Assembly (NCBI RefSeq): GCF_900114345.1
Contig: NZ_FOZJ01000002.1
Coordinates: 1 to 64,000 of the forward strand
DNA length: 64,000 bases
Source of the DNA: Microbacterium sp. cf046
GTDB lineage: Bacteria; Actinomycetota; Actinomycetes; Actinomycetales; Microbacteriaceae
Direction of reading: 5' to 3'
Part shown: positions 7,898 to 16,286 of the stretch, piece after piece
How the letters are laid out: each line of letters starts with the position of its first letter
Numbering within the stretch: position 1 is the first letter of the stretch
Program-made: the position numbers and the translations under genes
Notes under the pieces: model-generated
Database searches by the model: none
Told to the model about the DNA's origin: nothing
The model's input: only the letters and a program-made list of their open reading frames with translations

Positions 7898-9297
7898 GAC
7901 ACCCGCGTGGTCATCTCGCCACGCTCGATCGCGATGCGCGCCTCCGCCGCACCCTCGCCGATGTTCGGCGACTGCTTGATCTTGAACGCGAGCATGACCA
8001 CGAACAGCCATCCCCACAGCAGCAGCGGACTCGACTCGGCGAAGCCCTGCACGATGAGGATCGCTCCGACGAGCGTCGGCAGGAGCGTGAGCGGCGAGTA
8101 GGGCCGATCGGCGCGGAGGTCCCAGCGCGGGCGGTCGATGGCGAAGAACCACGACCGCCAGATGAACGCGAAATAGACCATGACCATGATGAACACGCCG
8201 ATCAGGCCCAGTTGCAGGAAGACGTCGACCCACATGTTGTGCGCCTGCATGACGGTCTGGCCGTGGTCGATGATCCATCCGTCGAACGACGGATCACCCG
8301 TGATCCAGGGCGTCGAGTACCCCCAGCCGATGAGCGGCCGCTGGACGGCGCGCTCGAGCACCGCCTGCCAGATCGTCTCGCGACCGGTCAGGTCGGAGCT
8401 GCGCCCGAGCGCCGTGAAGATCGGGTCGCGGAACAGCCAGAACACCAGTGCGCCACCGAGGCCGATGATCGCGTACGCGATGTAGTAGCGCGTGCGCTCG
8501 CCTGGTTTTCGCGCCCGGCGCATCAGCAGCACGGTCACGAGCACGATCGCGACGGCGAGGGCGGCGACGTACGCGGTGGCCGATGAGGCCCGGTAGAAGA
8601 GGAAGGCGGACAGCGCGATCCAGACACCGAGCAGCACCCGCCGCGGTGCCCGGGCGGCGAAGCGGATCGAGAACACGATGATCGCGAGCAGCGCGACCGG
8701 CCCCAGCAGGTTGGCGTTGCCCATGATCCCCTGGATCCGGCCGCCGTCGAAGAGGTTGTCGCGCGACCAGTACACGATCGGGTCGTCGGCGGGTCCGCTC
8801 GGGACGACGAAACCCGGCAGGATCGGGCCGCCGATGAAGATCGACACCCAGAGCTCGAAGACGAGCGAGAGCGCCATCACCCACTTCAGCGCCGACGCGA
8901 TCGCCCGCACGAGTTCGCGCCACGTCAGCACGCTGCCGATGAACAGACCCTGGAGGGTCGTGATCACCAGCAGCAGCAGCGTGAGCGCAGTCGCCTCGCG
9001 CCACTGCGACCAGATGATCGACAGCGCCGCCCAGGCCACGTAGGCGATCGTGAACCACGGCAGTCTGCGCCACTGGACGGGTGGTCGCACCGCGAACCAG
9101 AGGCCGAGCGAGAGGACCCCGCCGCCGATCGTCAGGATCGCCGTCGGGAGCTCGCCGATCGCGTTGATCCACGCCGTTCCGGACAGCGCCATGAACAGCA
9201 CGAAGATGCACCATCCGCGCAGCATCAGGTGACCCGTCTTCTCGCGGACCGGTGCCGTCGGGGGCGCCGACGCCGGGTGCTTCGTGTGGACGGCCAT
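7894..9297 (-). CDS. O-antigen ligase / polymerase family membrane protein (first copy)
   Basis: 467 residues starting at the ATG at 9297 (MAVHTKHP). Multiple transmembrane segments and the same loop architecture as its neighbour: LIGWGYSTPW in the loop, then QAHNMWVDVFLQLGLIG, typical of PF04932. It probably ligates or polymerises a surface glycan made by the glycosyltransferases to the left. It shares a 40-base divergent intergenic region with manA, linking hexose-phosphate supply and glycan export in one neighbourhood. Confidence 0.82.
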   Translation of the reverse strand: MAVHTKHPASAPPTAPVREKTGHLMLRGWCIFVLFMALSGTAWINAIGELPTAILTIGGGVLSLGLWFAVRPPVQWRRLPWFTIAYVAWAALSIIWSQWREATALTLLLLVITTLQGLFIGSVLTWRELVRAIASALKWVMALSLVFELWVSIFIGGPILPGFVVPSGPADDPIVYWSRDNLFDGGRIQGIMGNANLLGPVALLAIIVFSIRFAARAPRRVLLGVWIALSAFLFYRASSATAYVAALAVAIVLVTVLLMRRARKPGERTRYYIAYAIIGLGGALVFWLFRDPIFTALGRSSDLTGRETIWQAVLERAVQRPLIGWGYSTPWITGDPSFDGWIIDHGQTVMQAHNMWVDVFLQLGLIGVFIMVMVYFAFIWRSWFFAIDRPRWDLRADRPYSPLTLLPTLVGAILIVQGFAESSPLLLWGWLFVVMLAFKIKQSPNIGEGAAEARIAIERGEMTTRVS

Positions 9298-9325
9298 CGT
9301 GATCAGGGTACCGCGTGAGCACCCG

Positions 9326-9331
9326 TAGCCT
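9326..9331 (+). promoter_or_regulatory. TAGCCT -10 box, leaderless manA
   Basis: TAGCCT ends six bases before the manA ATG, leaving no room for a normal leader, so transcription probably starts at or next to the start codon. GGAGGC lies between them and could be read as a ribosome site only if transcription begins upstream. Confidence 0.5.
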
Positions 9332-9337
9332 GGAGGC

Positions 9338-10495
9338 ATGCTCGCGCCGATCACGAACACCCCCAGGGACTACGAGTGGGGCTCCACGACGCTGCTCGCG
9401 GGCCTCGAGGGCAGGACGCCGACCGGGGCTCACGAAGCCGAGATCTGGTTCGGCGACCACCCCGGCTGCCCCGCGGTGACGGCCGACGGGCGCCCGCTCG
9501 GCGCCTGGCTCGCGGACGAGGGAGTGACTGCCGGAGCGCCGGCGCACCTGCCGTTCCTGCTCAAGCTCCTCGCGGCGGCATCCTCGCTCTCCATCCAGGC
9601 GCACCCGTCCCGGGCGCAGGCCGTCGAGGCGTTCGCGCGGGAGGAGCGGGCGGGCATCCCGCGCGACGCCCCGCACCGCACGTACCGAGACGAGAACCAC
9701 AAGCCCGAGCTGATCGTGGCGGTCAGCCCGACCTTCACGGCGCTGGCCGGAATCCGCGACCTCGATGCCACGCGCCGTCTGCTCGGCCTGCTCGGCGACG
9801 GCGGCCAGGTTCTGATCGAGCGCTTGGCGGGAGCGGATGCGGCAGCCGCAGTGCGCGGCGCGATCGAGTGGCTCCTCTCCGGCGACGCGGCGGCGGCAAT
9901 CGCGGCGATCGCCGCGGCGGCGCGGACGGCGCAGTCCGACGAGTTCGCGGACGAGCTCGCCCTCATCCGGCGACTCGCGGCGGACTTCCCCGGTGACCCC
10001 GGCCTCGGCGTCGCCGTGCTGATGAACCTCGTCACCCTGCGGCGCGGTGAGGGGCTCTTCGTCCCAGCCGGCGTGCTCCACGCCTACCAGGACGGGCTCG
10101 GCGTCGAGATCATGGCAGCGAGCGACAACGTGCTCCGGGGCGGGTTGACGCCGAAGCACGTCGACGTCGGCGAACTCGTCCGCGTGCTGGATCCCACGCC
10201 CGGACCCGTCCCGGTGCTGCGTCCGGAGGAGATCGCCGGAGTCGCCCGGTTCGCACCCGACGTCCCGGATTTCGCGCTGCTGCGGGTGCAGGTGCGGTCG
10301 GATGCCGAGGTGGCGGTGCCGGTCGGAGCCGTCGCGATCGCCCTCGCGACGGCCGGCGCAGTGACCGTGCGAGGTGGCGCGACGGGGGAGGCGGCGGGGC
10401 TGGCGCCCGGCCGGGCGGTGCTTGCGACCCCCGACGAGGACGTGCTGACGCTGACCGGCTCGGGAGAGATCTTCATCGCGCTTCCCGGCGCGTGA
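9338..10495 (+). CDS. manA: mannose-6-phosphate isomerase, class I
   Basis: 385 residues. Type I PMI zinc-ligand motifs are visible: SIQAHP (Gln/His), ENHKPE (Glu) and, near residue 250, the VLHAYQDGLGVEIMA segment holding the last histidine, followed by LRGGLTPKHVD. The enzyme interconverts fructose-6-phosphate and mannose-6-phosphate in the cytosol, feeding GDP-mannose for mannosylated lipids and glycans. Position beside whiB2 is conserved in actinobacteria. An alanine-rich stretch near residues 175-210 is an ordinary variable insert. Confidence 0.93.
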   Translation: MLAPITNTPRDYEWGSTTLLAGLEGRTPTGAHEAEIWFGDHPGCPAVTADGRPLGAWLADEGVTAGAPAHLPFLLKLLAAASSLSIQAHPSRAQAVEAFAREERAGIPRDAPHRTYRDENHKPELIVAVSPTFTALAGIRDLDATRRLLGLLGDGGQVLIERLAGADAAAAVRGAIEWLLSGDAAAAIAAIAAAARTAQSDEFADELALIRRLAADFPGDPGLGVAVLMNLVTLRRGEGLFVPAGVLHAYQDGLGVEIMAASDNVLRGGLTPKHVDVGELVRVLDPTPGPVPVLRPEEIAGVARFAPDVPDFALLRVQVRSDAEVAVPVGAVAIALATAGAVTVRGGATGEAAGLAPGRAVLATPDEDVLTLTGSGEIFIALPGA

Positions 10496-10587
10496 GGCGT
10501 CGTCGTTTCCGCATCGTGATGGTGCGCGACACGCCGACGGCGCGTCGTAAACGTTCAAGCGCGGGGTGAGGCTTTACGATCTGCGAC

Positions 10588-10627
10588 TTGACCCTGGCGA
10601 ACTACACCGGTGTAATTACTCGTACAC
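10588..10627 (+). promoter_or_regulatory. whiB2 promoter with TACAC palindromes
   Basis: A sigma-A-like promoter is clear: TTGACC (10588-10593), 17-nt spacer, TGTAAT (10611-10616). A perfect 12-bp palindrome TACACCGGTGTA (10603-10614) overlaps the -10, and another TACAC follows at 10623-10627, making three half-sites. An operator here would block polymerase. The regulator is unknown. Confidence 0.7.
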
Positions 10628-10665
10628 GCGGACCAGCGTGGGGGGTTAGTAGCTAGGAGAACGAG

Positions 10666-10986
10666 ATGACGGGTTACCGTTCAGGCGTTCCCGACAATTG
10701 GTTCGTCGATCCGGTCCAGCTCGGGGTTCCGGGGGTGCGCCGTCCTCTTGAGGGGGAAGACGGCAATCCGCTGGGATGGCAGACCGATGCGCTGTGCGCA
10801 CAGACAGATCCGGAGGCGTTCTTCCCGGAGAAGGGCGGCTCGACGCGCGACGCGAAGAAGATCTGCACGACATGCGACGTTCGCGGCGAATGCCTCGAAT
10901 ACGCGCTGCAGAACGACGAGCGTTTCGGGATCTGGGGCGGCCTCAGCGAGCGCGAGCGCCGGAAACTCAAGCGCCGCGCCAGCTGA
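10666..10986 (+). CDS. whiB2: WhiB-family iron-sulfur regulator, WhiB2/WhmD type
   Basis: 106 residues. The four cluster-binding cysteines fall in ALCAQTD, KICTTC and GECLEYAL segments (C-Xn-C-X2-C-X5-C), followed by the GIWGG turn and a basic RRKLKRR tail for DNA contact. The KGGSTRDAKKIC segment is typical of the WhiB/WhmD subgroup needed for septation and division in Streptomyces and mycobacteria. The ATG has an AGGAG site at a normal distance. The gene has its own strong promoter with palindromes, and stands before the glycosyltransferase/DUF5719 pair. Confidence 0.92.
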   Translation: MTGYRSGVPDNWFVDPVQLGVPGVRRPLEGEDGNPLGWQTDALCAQTDPEAFFPEKGGSTRDAKKICTTCDVRGECLEYALQNDERFGIWGGLSERERRKLKRRAS

Positions 10987-11106
10987 CCTCGGCAGAGACG
11001 CCGAGCGGACGGATGCTCGGCGTGATCATCCGCGACGCCGATTCGATGCTCGGAATCCGTTCCGCGAACAGCGGCGCGTTCCCCGAGCGGTGCTTTGGGA
11101 CGCGCC

Positions 11107-11112
11107 TAGGCT
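11107..11112 (+). promoter_or_regulatory. TAGGCT -10 box before the membrane glycosyltransferase
   Basis: TAGGCT is nine bases before the ATG at 11122 and no purine-rich ribosome site lies between, consistent with a very short or absent leader. Confidence 0.4.
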
Positions 11113-11121
11113 GACCACGTC

Positions 11122-13968
11122 ATGCCCGCCAGAGTCCACGCCATCCTCGTCGTGCGCCCCGATGGGCGCACCCCCGCCGCACACCACCTGCGGCGCACGC
11201 TCGCGGGCCTCGGCGACCAGACCAGGCGTGTCGATGCGCTGACGATCGTCGTCTGCGGAGATGATCCGGGCGTGGCCGCGGTCGCCGCGGCCTCCGAGGC
11301 GGAGTCGGTGATCACGGCCCCGGGCTCGACCGGATTCGCGGCCGCAACAGCGATGGCTTCGCTGCGGATCTCCGGCGACGCGGTGTGGATACTCGCGCAG
11401 GACACGGCGCCGGAGCCGGACGCCCTCGCGCGCCTCGTCGGCGCGCTCGAGCTCGGACCATCCGTCGCGTTCGTCGCCCCGAAGCTGGTGCGCTGGGACG
11501 ACCGCACCGAGATCGTGTCGCTCGGAGAGAGCATGACCGCCTTCGGTCGCACCGTCGGGCTCGCCGACGGCGAACTGGACCAGGGCCAGCACGACGCGCG
11601 AGAGGACGTGCTCGGCAGCGACATCCGGGGCGTGCTCGCGCGGACGGAAGCGTGGCGCGAACTCGGGGGCATCGACCGGGCACTGATCGGTGCGGACGAG
11701 GGGCTCGACCTCGGCGTGCGCGCGCGACTGGGAGGCGCCCGGGTGCTGCTGGTGCCGACGGCCCTGGTCGCGGTCTCCGGTGACGGAGTGGCCGGCCTGC
11801 CCTCGCCGCTGACCGGCGCCCGACGCCGTCGTCGCGCCTACGCATCCCGGGTGGCCCAGCTGCACCGGCGCCTCGCGTACGCGGCTCCCGTCGCCGTGCC
11901 GTTCCTCTGGCTCGCGATCCTGCCGGTGGCGCTGTGGCGCAGCATCCTGCAGATCGTGCGCAAGCAGCCCGGACTCGTGCTGCCCGAGTGGGGTGCTGCT
12001 TTCGTCGCACTGGTGCGCCTGCCATCGATCGTGCGCTCCCGCGCCCGGATCAGGGCCGCGCGCACGACGGGCTGGTCCCAGCTCGCTCCGCTGCGCGTGT
12101 CGAAGCGCGAGCTCCGGGAGCAGCTGGACGACGAAGCGGATTCCACGAGCGGACCGCGGCGGGGGGAGCTCAGGTTCTTCACCGGCGGCGGAGCGTGGCT
12201 CGTGCTCGGCGCGCTGGTCGCCTCGATCGCCGCGTTCCCCGCGCTTGCGGCGTGGCCCGTCCTCGGCGGCGGCGGACTGCAGCCCCTCGCGACCCATGTC
12301 GCCCAGATGTGGACGGATGCCGCGTACGGACTGCGCGCGTCGGGGCTGGACACGATCGGCCCTGCGGACCCGTTCGCGGCGGTGCTGGCGGTCGTCGGCA
12401 GCCTGTGGCCCCTCGAGCCGTCGCGCGGGCTCGTGATCCTCTGGCTGCTGGCGCTGCCGCTGTCGGCGCTGGGCGGCTGGTTCGCGGCGACCCGGGTGAC
12501 CGATCGCTCGCTGCTGCGCTTCGCCGGCGGCGCCGTGTGGGCGCTCGCGCCGACGCTGCTGGCCGCGCTCACCCAGGGCCGCCCGAGTGCGGTCATCGCG
12601 CATCTCCTGCTCCCCTGGCTCTTCTACGCGGGTTCGGTCGCGTACCGCTCGTGGGTGCCGGCCGGTGCGGCATCCCTCCTCTTCGCCGCCGTCGTGGCGT
12701 GCGCGCCGTCGCTCGCCCCTGCACTGGTCGTGCTGTGGATCGGCGCGATCGTGCTGACGCTCGTGCTGCGGCGCGGCCGCGGTGTGACGCGGATCGTGTG
12801 GGTCGTGGTACCCGGCGCCCTGCTGGCCGCGCCGCTGGTGTGGCAGCAGCTGCGCGACGGCAACGCGTGGGGCCTGCTCGCCGACCCCGGCCTGACCTGG
12901 GCCGGTGCGCAGGTCGGTGCCGATGCCGCCGGACGCGCCCTGCTTGCCGCGGGCTTCCCGACTTCCGACCTCGTCGCCTGGGTCAGCTTCATTCCCGGCG
13001 CTCCGACCTGGTGGGTGCCGCTGCTGGCGGCGCCCGTGGCGGTGCTCGCACTCCTGGCCCCCCTCACCCAGCGGTGGGCCGCCGGCATCGCACTCCTGGT
13101 GGTCGCGGCACTCGGTCTGGCGACGGCGTTCGCGGCGGTCGGGGTCTCGGTGGCGTTCGCCCAGTCGATCGCCGTGCCGCTCTGGCCCGGCGCGGGGCTC
13201 AGCCTGGCATGGCTGGGCGCGCTCGGCGGCGCCCTCGCTGCGCTCGACATCGGACTGGCCCCACGCCTCGGTGCGGTCCGCAATCTCGCCGCCGTCACCG
13301 TCATGCTGGCGCTCGTCGTCCTGGCGATGCCGTCGCTCACTGCGATGGCGCGCGGAACGGCCCAGCTGACGAACGGACCGGCGAGCACCCTGCCCGCGTA
13401 CGTGAGTGCCGCAGGCAGTGAAGACCCGGACGTGGGAACGATCGTGATCACGCCCCAGAACTCGGGCGGGGCCTCGTCACGTGTGGTGTGGGGCGGCAGC
13501 GAGACGCTGAACGGGCAGGCGACGATCATCTCCACCGGTACGACCCCGACCCCGGCCGATCAGGAGGTGGCGACGCTCACGGCGAATCTCGTGACCTCGG
13601 CCGCCGACGATGTGATCGGCGATCTGGCCGGGCGTGGTGTGAGTTTCGTGCTCCTCGCTCCGGCCGTGGCACCGGAGTCGGAGCTCGCGCGTGCCTTCCG
13701 CCTGTCCGCAGCGACCGCACTGGATCAGCGCGACGGTCTGGACGCGGTGGGCGAGACAGCGAAGGGCGTGCTCTGGCGGGTCACCCAGCCGGTGGATCCC
13801 CGGGCCCAGGCGCCGGCATCCGTCCACGATCTGGCTCGCCTGATCGCGCTGGTGCAGCTGCTCGCCGTCGCGATCGCGATTCTGCTGGCGATCCCGACCG
13901 CGGCGTCGCGGCGCGAGGCGCGCCGCTCTCCGCGCGTGGTCGGACCGCACTGGAGGGAGGGCCGATGA
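11122..13968 (+). CDS. large glycosyltransferase family 2 / polytopic membrane fusion
   Basis: 948 residues. Residues 1 to about 250 form a GT2-like Rossmann domain (AILVVRPDGRTPAAHHLRR opening, a PGSTGFAAA loop, then AQDTAPEPDAL where a DXD motif would be). A basic stretch follows, then roughly a dozen membrane segments to about residue 760 and a soluble C-terminal part. The usual DDD motif is weak, so catalysis is uncertain; it may transfer a sugar across the membrane or scaffold a complex. Genes of this architecture sit after whiB in many actinobacteria. The last codons overlap the DUF5719 start (ATGA), showing coupling. Confidence 0.82.
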   Translation: MPARVHAILVVRPDGRTPAAHHLRRTLAGLGDQTRRVDALTIVVCGDDPGVAAVAAASEAESVITAPGSTGFAAATAMASLRISGDAVWILAQDTAPEPDALARLVGALELGPSVAFVAPKLVRWDDRTEIVSLGESMTAFGRTVGLADGELDQGQHDAREDVLGSDIRGVLARTEAWRELGGIDRALIGADEGLDLGVRARLGGARVLLVPTALVAVSGDGVAGLPSPLTGARRRRRAYASRVAQLHRRLAYAAPVAVPFLWLAILPVALWRSILQIVRKQPGLVLPEWGAAFVALVRLPSIVRSRARIRAARTTGWSQLAPLRVSKRELREQLDDEADSTSGPRRGELRFFTGGGAWLVLGALVASIAAFPALAAWPVLGGGGLQPLATHVAQMWTDAAYGLRASGLDTIGPADPFAAVLAVVGSLWPLEPSRGLVILWLLALPLSALGGWFAATRVTDRSLLRFAGGAVWALAPTLLAALTQGRPSAVIAHLLLPWLFYAGSVAYRSWVPAGAASLLFAAVVACAPSLAPALVVLWIGAIVLTLVLRRGRGVTRIVWVVVPGALLAAPLVWQQLRDGNAWGLLADPGLTWAGAQVGADAAGRALLAAGFPTSDLVAWVSFIPGAPTWWVPLLAAPVAVLALLAPLTQRWAAGIALLVVAALGLATAFAAVGVSVAFAQSIAVPLWPGAGLSLAWLGALGGALAALDIGLAPRLGAVRNLAAVTVMLALVVLAMPSLTAMARGTAQLTNGPASTLPAYVSAAGSEDPDVGTIVITPQNSGGASSRVVWGGSETLNGQATIISTGTTPTPADQEVATLTANLVTSAADDVIGDLAGRGVSFVLLAPAVAPESELARAFRLSAATALDQRDGLDAVGETAKGVLWRVTQPVDPRAQAPASVHDLARLIALVQLLAVAIAILLAIPTAASRREARRSPRVVGPHWREGR

Positions 13969-15383
13969 GCGACCGCCGCGTCTTCCGCTGGGCGACCACG
14001 AGCGCGCGCCTGCTCGCCGGCACCCTCGTGGCGGTCGCCTTCGTCGTCGGCGTAGTCACGGCCGTCTCGATCCCGTGGCCGACCGTGGCCCGGGAGCCGG
14101 TCGCGATCGCCGCGACTCCGGCGCCGTCGGAGAGCATCCTCGCGTGCACGGGAGGGCTGCTCGCACTCGGTCGCGACTCCGAGGACCTCGGACGCATCGA
14201 GACGGCGGCACCCCAGACCGTGACGATCGGGGTGACCGCCGGCGCCCCCGATCCGACCTCGGCGCCGATGGCATCCCCCGCGCAGGACGCGATCTCGCCG
14301 CCGATCTCGGTGGTGGCCGAGCCGATCGACGGCGCGCGCACCGACGTCGCGGCATCCGGGTCGTCGACGGTCACCGCAGATGACCTCCGCGGCTTCGCGG
14401 CCTCGGCCTGTCGGCCCGCGCTCATGGAGTCCTGGCTGGTCGGAGGATCCGCCGCGACGGGTGCTGCCGACGTCGTCCTGCTCGCCAATCCCGGGACCGT
14501 CCCCGCGACCGTCCAGCTGACGGTGTACGGCGCGGGCGGGTCCCAAGTGCCCGCCGGCGGCAGCGACCTCGTCGTGGCCCCGGGAACCCAGATCGTGGTG
14601 CCCCTGGCCGGCCTGCTGCTGGGGGAGGAGAGCCCGGTGATCCGCGTCACGGCGGTCGGTGCCCCTGTGCAGGCGGCGCTCCAGACGAGCATCACCCGCA
14701 CGCTCCTCGCGGGCGGCGTGGACCAGGTGGGCCCGATCGCCGTGGCCGAGCCGCAGCAGGTCATCCCCGGCGTGACGGTGACCCAGAACCCCGGCGCGGA
14801 GGGCGCATCGGAGGCGGCGACGCTCGTGCGGCTGCTCTCCCCGAACGCCGACACCACTGCCACGATCACCGCGTCGCCGATCGGCGCGGCGCCGCAGGCC
14901 GCGGTGCCGACCACCGTGCCCCTCACGGCCGGCATCCCGACGGAGGTGGAGCTCGGCGGGCTCGCAGTCGGCCAGTACACCGTCGAGGTCACGGCGCAGG
15001 CGGCCGTGGTCGCATCGGTGTGGCAGACGACCGGCTTCGGCGAGGGGGCGGACTTCGCCTGGTACACCTCGGCCCCGGTGGTGGCCGCACCGAGCCTGTT
15101 CGCGACTCCGCCGGGCCCGGTGCCGGTGCTCACCCTCGCCAATCCGACCGCGGACGACATCACGGTCACGGTGGACTCGGTCGACGGGTCATTCACGTCG
15201 GAGGTGACGGTCGCCCCAGGGCAGAGTGAGATCGTTCGACTCGCGGCGCGCACCGTGTACATGATGGATGCGGGTGGCGGCGGCATCCGCGCGGGCGTCT
15301 CGCAGACCGGTGACGGCGCACTCGCCGGGTTCCCGGTGTGGCCCTCGGATGCCGCAGCGAGGCAGATCGTCGTCTACCCCTAG
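13965..15383 (+). CDS. DUF5719 family secreted/membrane-anchored protein
   Basis: 472 residues with a single N-terminal hydrophobic segment (about residues 15-37) and an Ala/Thr/Val-rich extracytoplasmic part built of repeated beta-rich units such as NPGTVPATVQLTVYG and NPTADDITVTV. It follows the membrane glycosyltransferase by a 4-base overlap with a GGAGGG ribosome site, and this pairing is conserved in actinobacteria. No catalytic motif is visible; function is unknown. It may act with the glycosyltransferase in envelope assembly. Confidence 0.8.
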   Translation: MSDRRVFRWATTSARLLAGTLVAVAFVVGVVTAVSIPWPTVAREPVAIAATPAPSESILACTGGLLALGRDSEDLGRIETAAPQTVTIGVTAGAPDPTSAPMASPAQDAISPPISVVAEPIDGARTDVAASGSSTVTADDLRGFAASACRPALMESWLVGGSAATGAADVVLLANPGTVPATVQLTVYGAGGSQVPAGGSDLVVAPGTQIVVPLAGLLLGEESPVIRVTAVGAPVQAALQTSITRTLLAGGVDQVGPIAVAEPQQVIPGVTVTQNPGAEGASEAATLVRLLSPNADTTATITASPIGAAPQAAVPTTVPLTAGIPTEVELGGLAVGQYTVEVTAQAAVVASVWQTTGFGEGADFAWYTSAPVVAAPSLFATPPGPVPVLTLANPTADDITVTVDSVDGSFTSEVTVAPGQSEIVRLAARTVYMMDAGGGGIRAGVSQTGDGALAGFPVWPSDAAARQIVVYP

Positions 15384-15396
15384 CGGCCGTTCAGGC

Positions 15397-16251
15397 TCAT
15401 GCGCCGCGGCGCCGGAGCACGCGCTTGAGTCCGCTCGGCAGGCGGCTGCCGTAGATGCGCGCCCAAAGGAACACCTCGAGGCGAAGCCGCTGCACCGGCG
15501 ACAGGCTGCTCCGCCTGATCTCGGCCACGCCCGACCGATGCAGCGCACGAAGCTGCTCGGCGTCGTGCGGCCACGTCTTGGAGAGGCTGCCGGACTGGTA
15601 GTACTTCGTGCAGAGCACCTCGGGGACGCGGATGAAACCGCCGACCAGAGACAGCGCGAGCAGCCACGTCCAGTCGGCGGAGTACTCGCCCTGGCGATTG
15701 GGATGGATGCCGCCGACCGTCGCATAGCCCGACGCGCGGAAGAGACCGCGGTTGGGGACCCACCAGTCGCCGCGGCGACGGGCCATGACCCGTCCTCGCT
15801 CGAACGCGGTGCGGGTGCCTTCCAGCTCGTCGAAGGTGTACACGGCGACGCGACCGTCCCGTTCGTGCACCTCCATGTCAGTGAACGCCAGCACCGCGCC
15901 GTCATCGGGCGCCAGGGCGCGGACGAGCGTCTCGACGTACGTCGGTGCGACGACGTCGTCGTGGAAGGCGAAGAACATCAGCTCGCCGCCGGCCCGCGCC
16001 ATGAGGTCGTTCGAGTTGCGCAGCCAGCCCAGGTTCTGGTCGCGCTCCAGTACCCGGACGTTCGTGCGGCCATCGGCGAACCGCCGCACCACGTCGAGGG
16101 TGTCATCGGAGGAGTGGTCGTCGCCGATCAGGATCTCCAGCCGCGCGTAGGTCTGTGCGGCGAGGCTGTCCAGCGTCCGCTGGATGAACGCAGCTCCGTT
16201 GTACGTCGGCACCAGCGCCGTCACGAGTGGGGCGGCATCGGGTGTGGGCAC
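15397..16251 (-). CDS. family 2 glycosyltransferase
   Basis: 284 residues from the GTG at 16251, which follows AGGAAGGAG at six bases. N-terminal ALVPTYNGAAFI, a GDDHSSDDT segment and FHDDVVAP supply the nucleotide-sugar and metal sites of a GT-A fold. It lies at the 3' end of a three-gene operon with an FAD oxidoreductase and an FdtA-like ketoisomerase, so it probably transfers a modified deoxysugar to a surface glycan or lipid. The longer frame back to 16326 would overlap the upstream stop region without a ribosome site. Confidence 0.8.
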   Translation of the reverse strand: MPTPDAAPLVTALVPTYNGAAFIQRTLDSLAAQTYARLEILIGDDHSSDDTLDVVRRFADGRTNVRVLERDQNLGWLRNSNDLMARAGGELMFFAFHDDVVAPTYVETLVRALAPDDGAVLAFTDMEVHERDGRVAVYTFDELEGTRTAFERGRVMARRRGDWWVPNRGLFRASGYATVGGIHPNRQGEYSADWTWLLALSLVGGFIRVPEVLCTKYYQSGSLSKTWPHDAEQLRALHRSGVAEIRRSSLSPVQRLRLEVFLWARIYGSRLPSGLKRVLRRRGA

Positions 16252-16286
16252 CCCATACTCCTTCCTGCCGACACGGGAGTGGCGAT

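Noticed and set aside
8294..10558. 754-codon minus frame spanning the O-antigen-ligase-like gene and manA
   Set aside because: Composition is a shadow pattern and manA motifs are clear on plus; no start context or domain.
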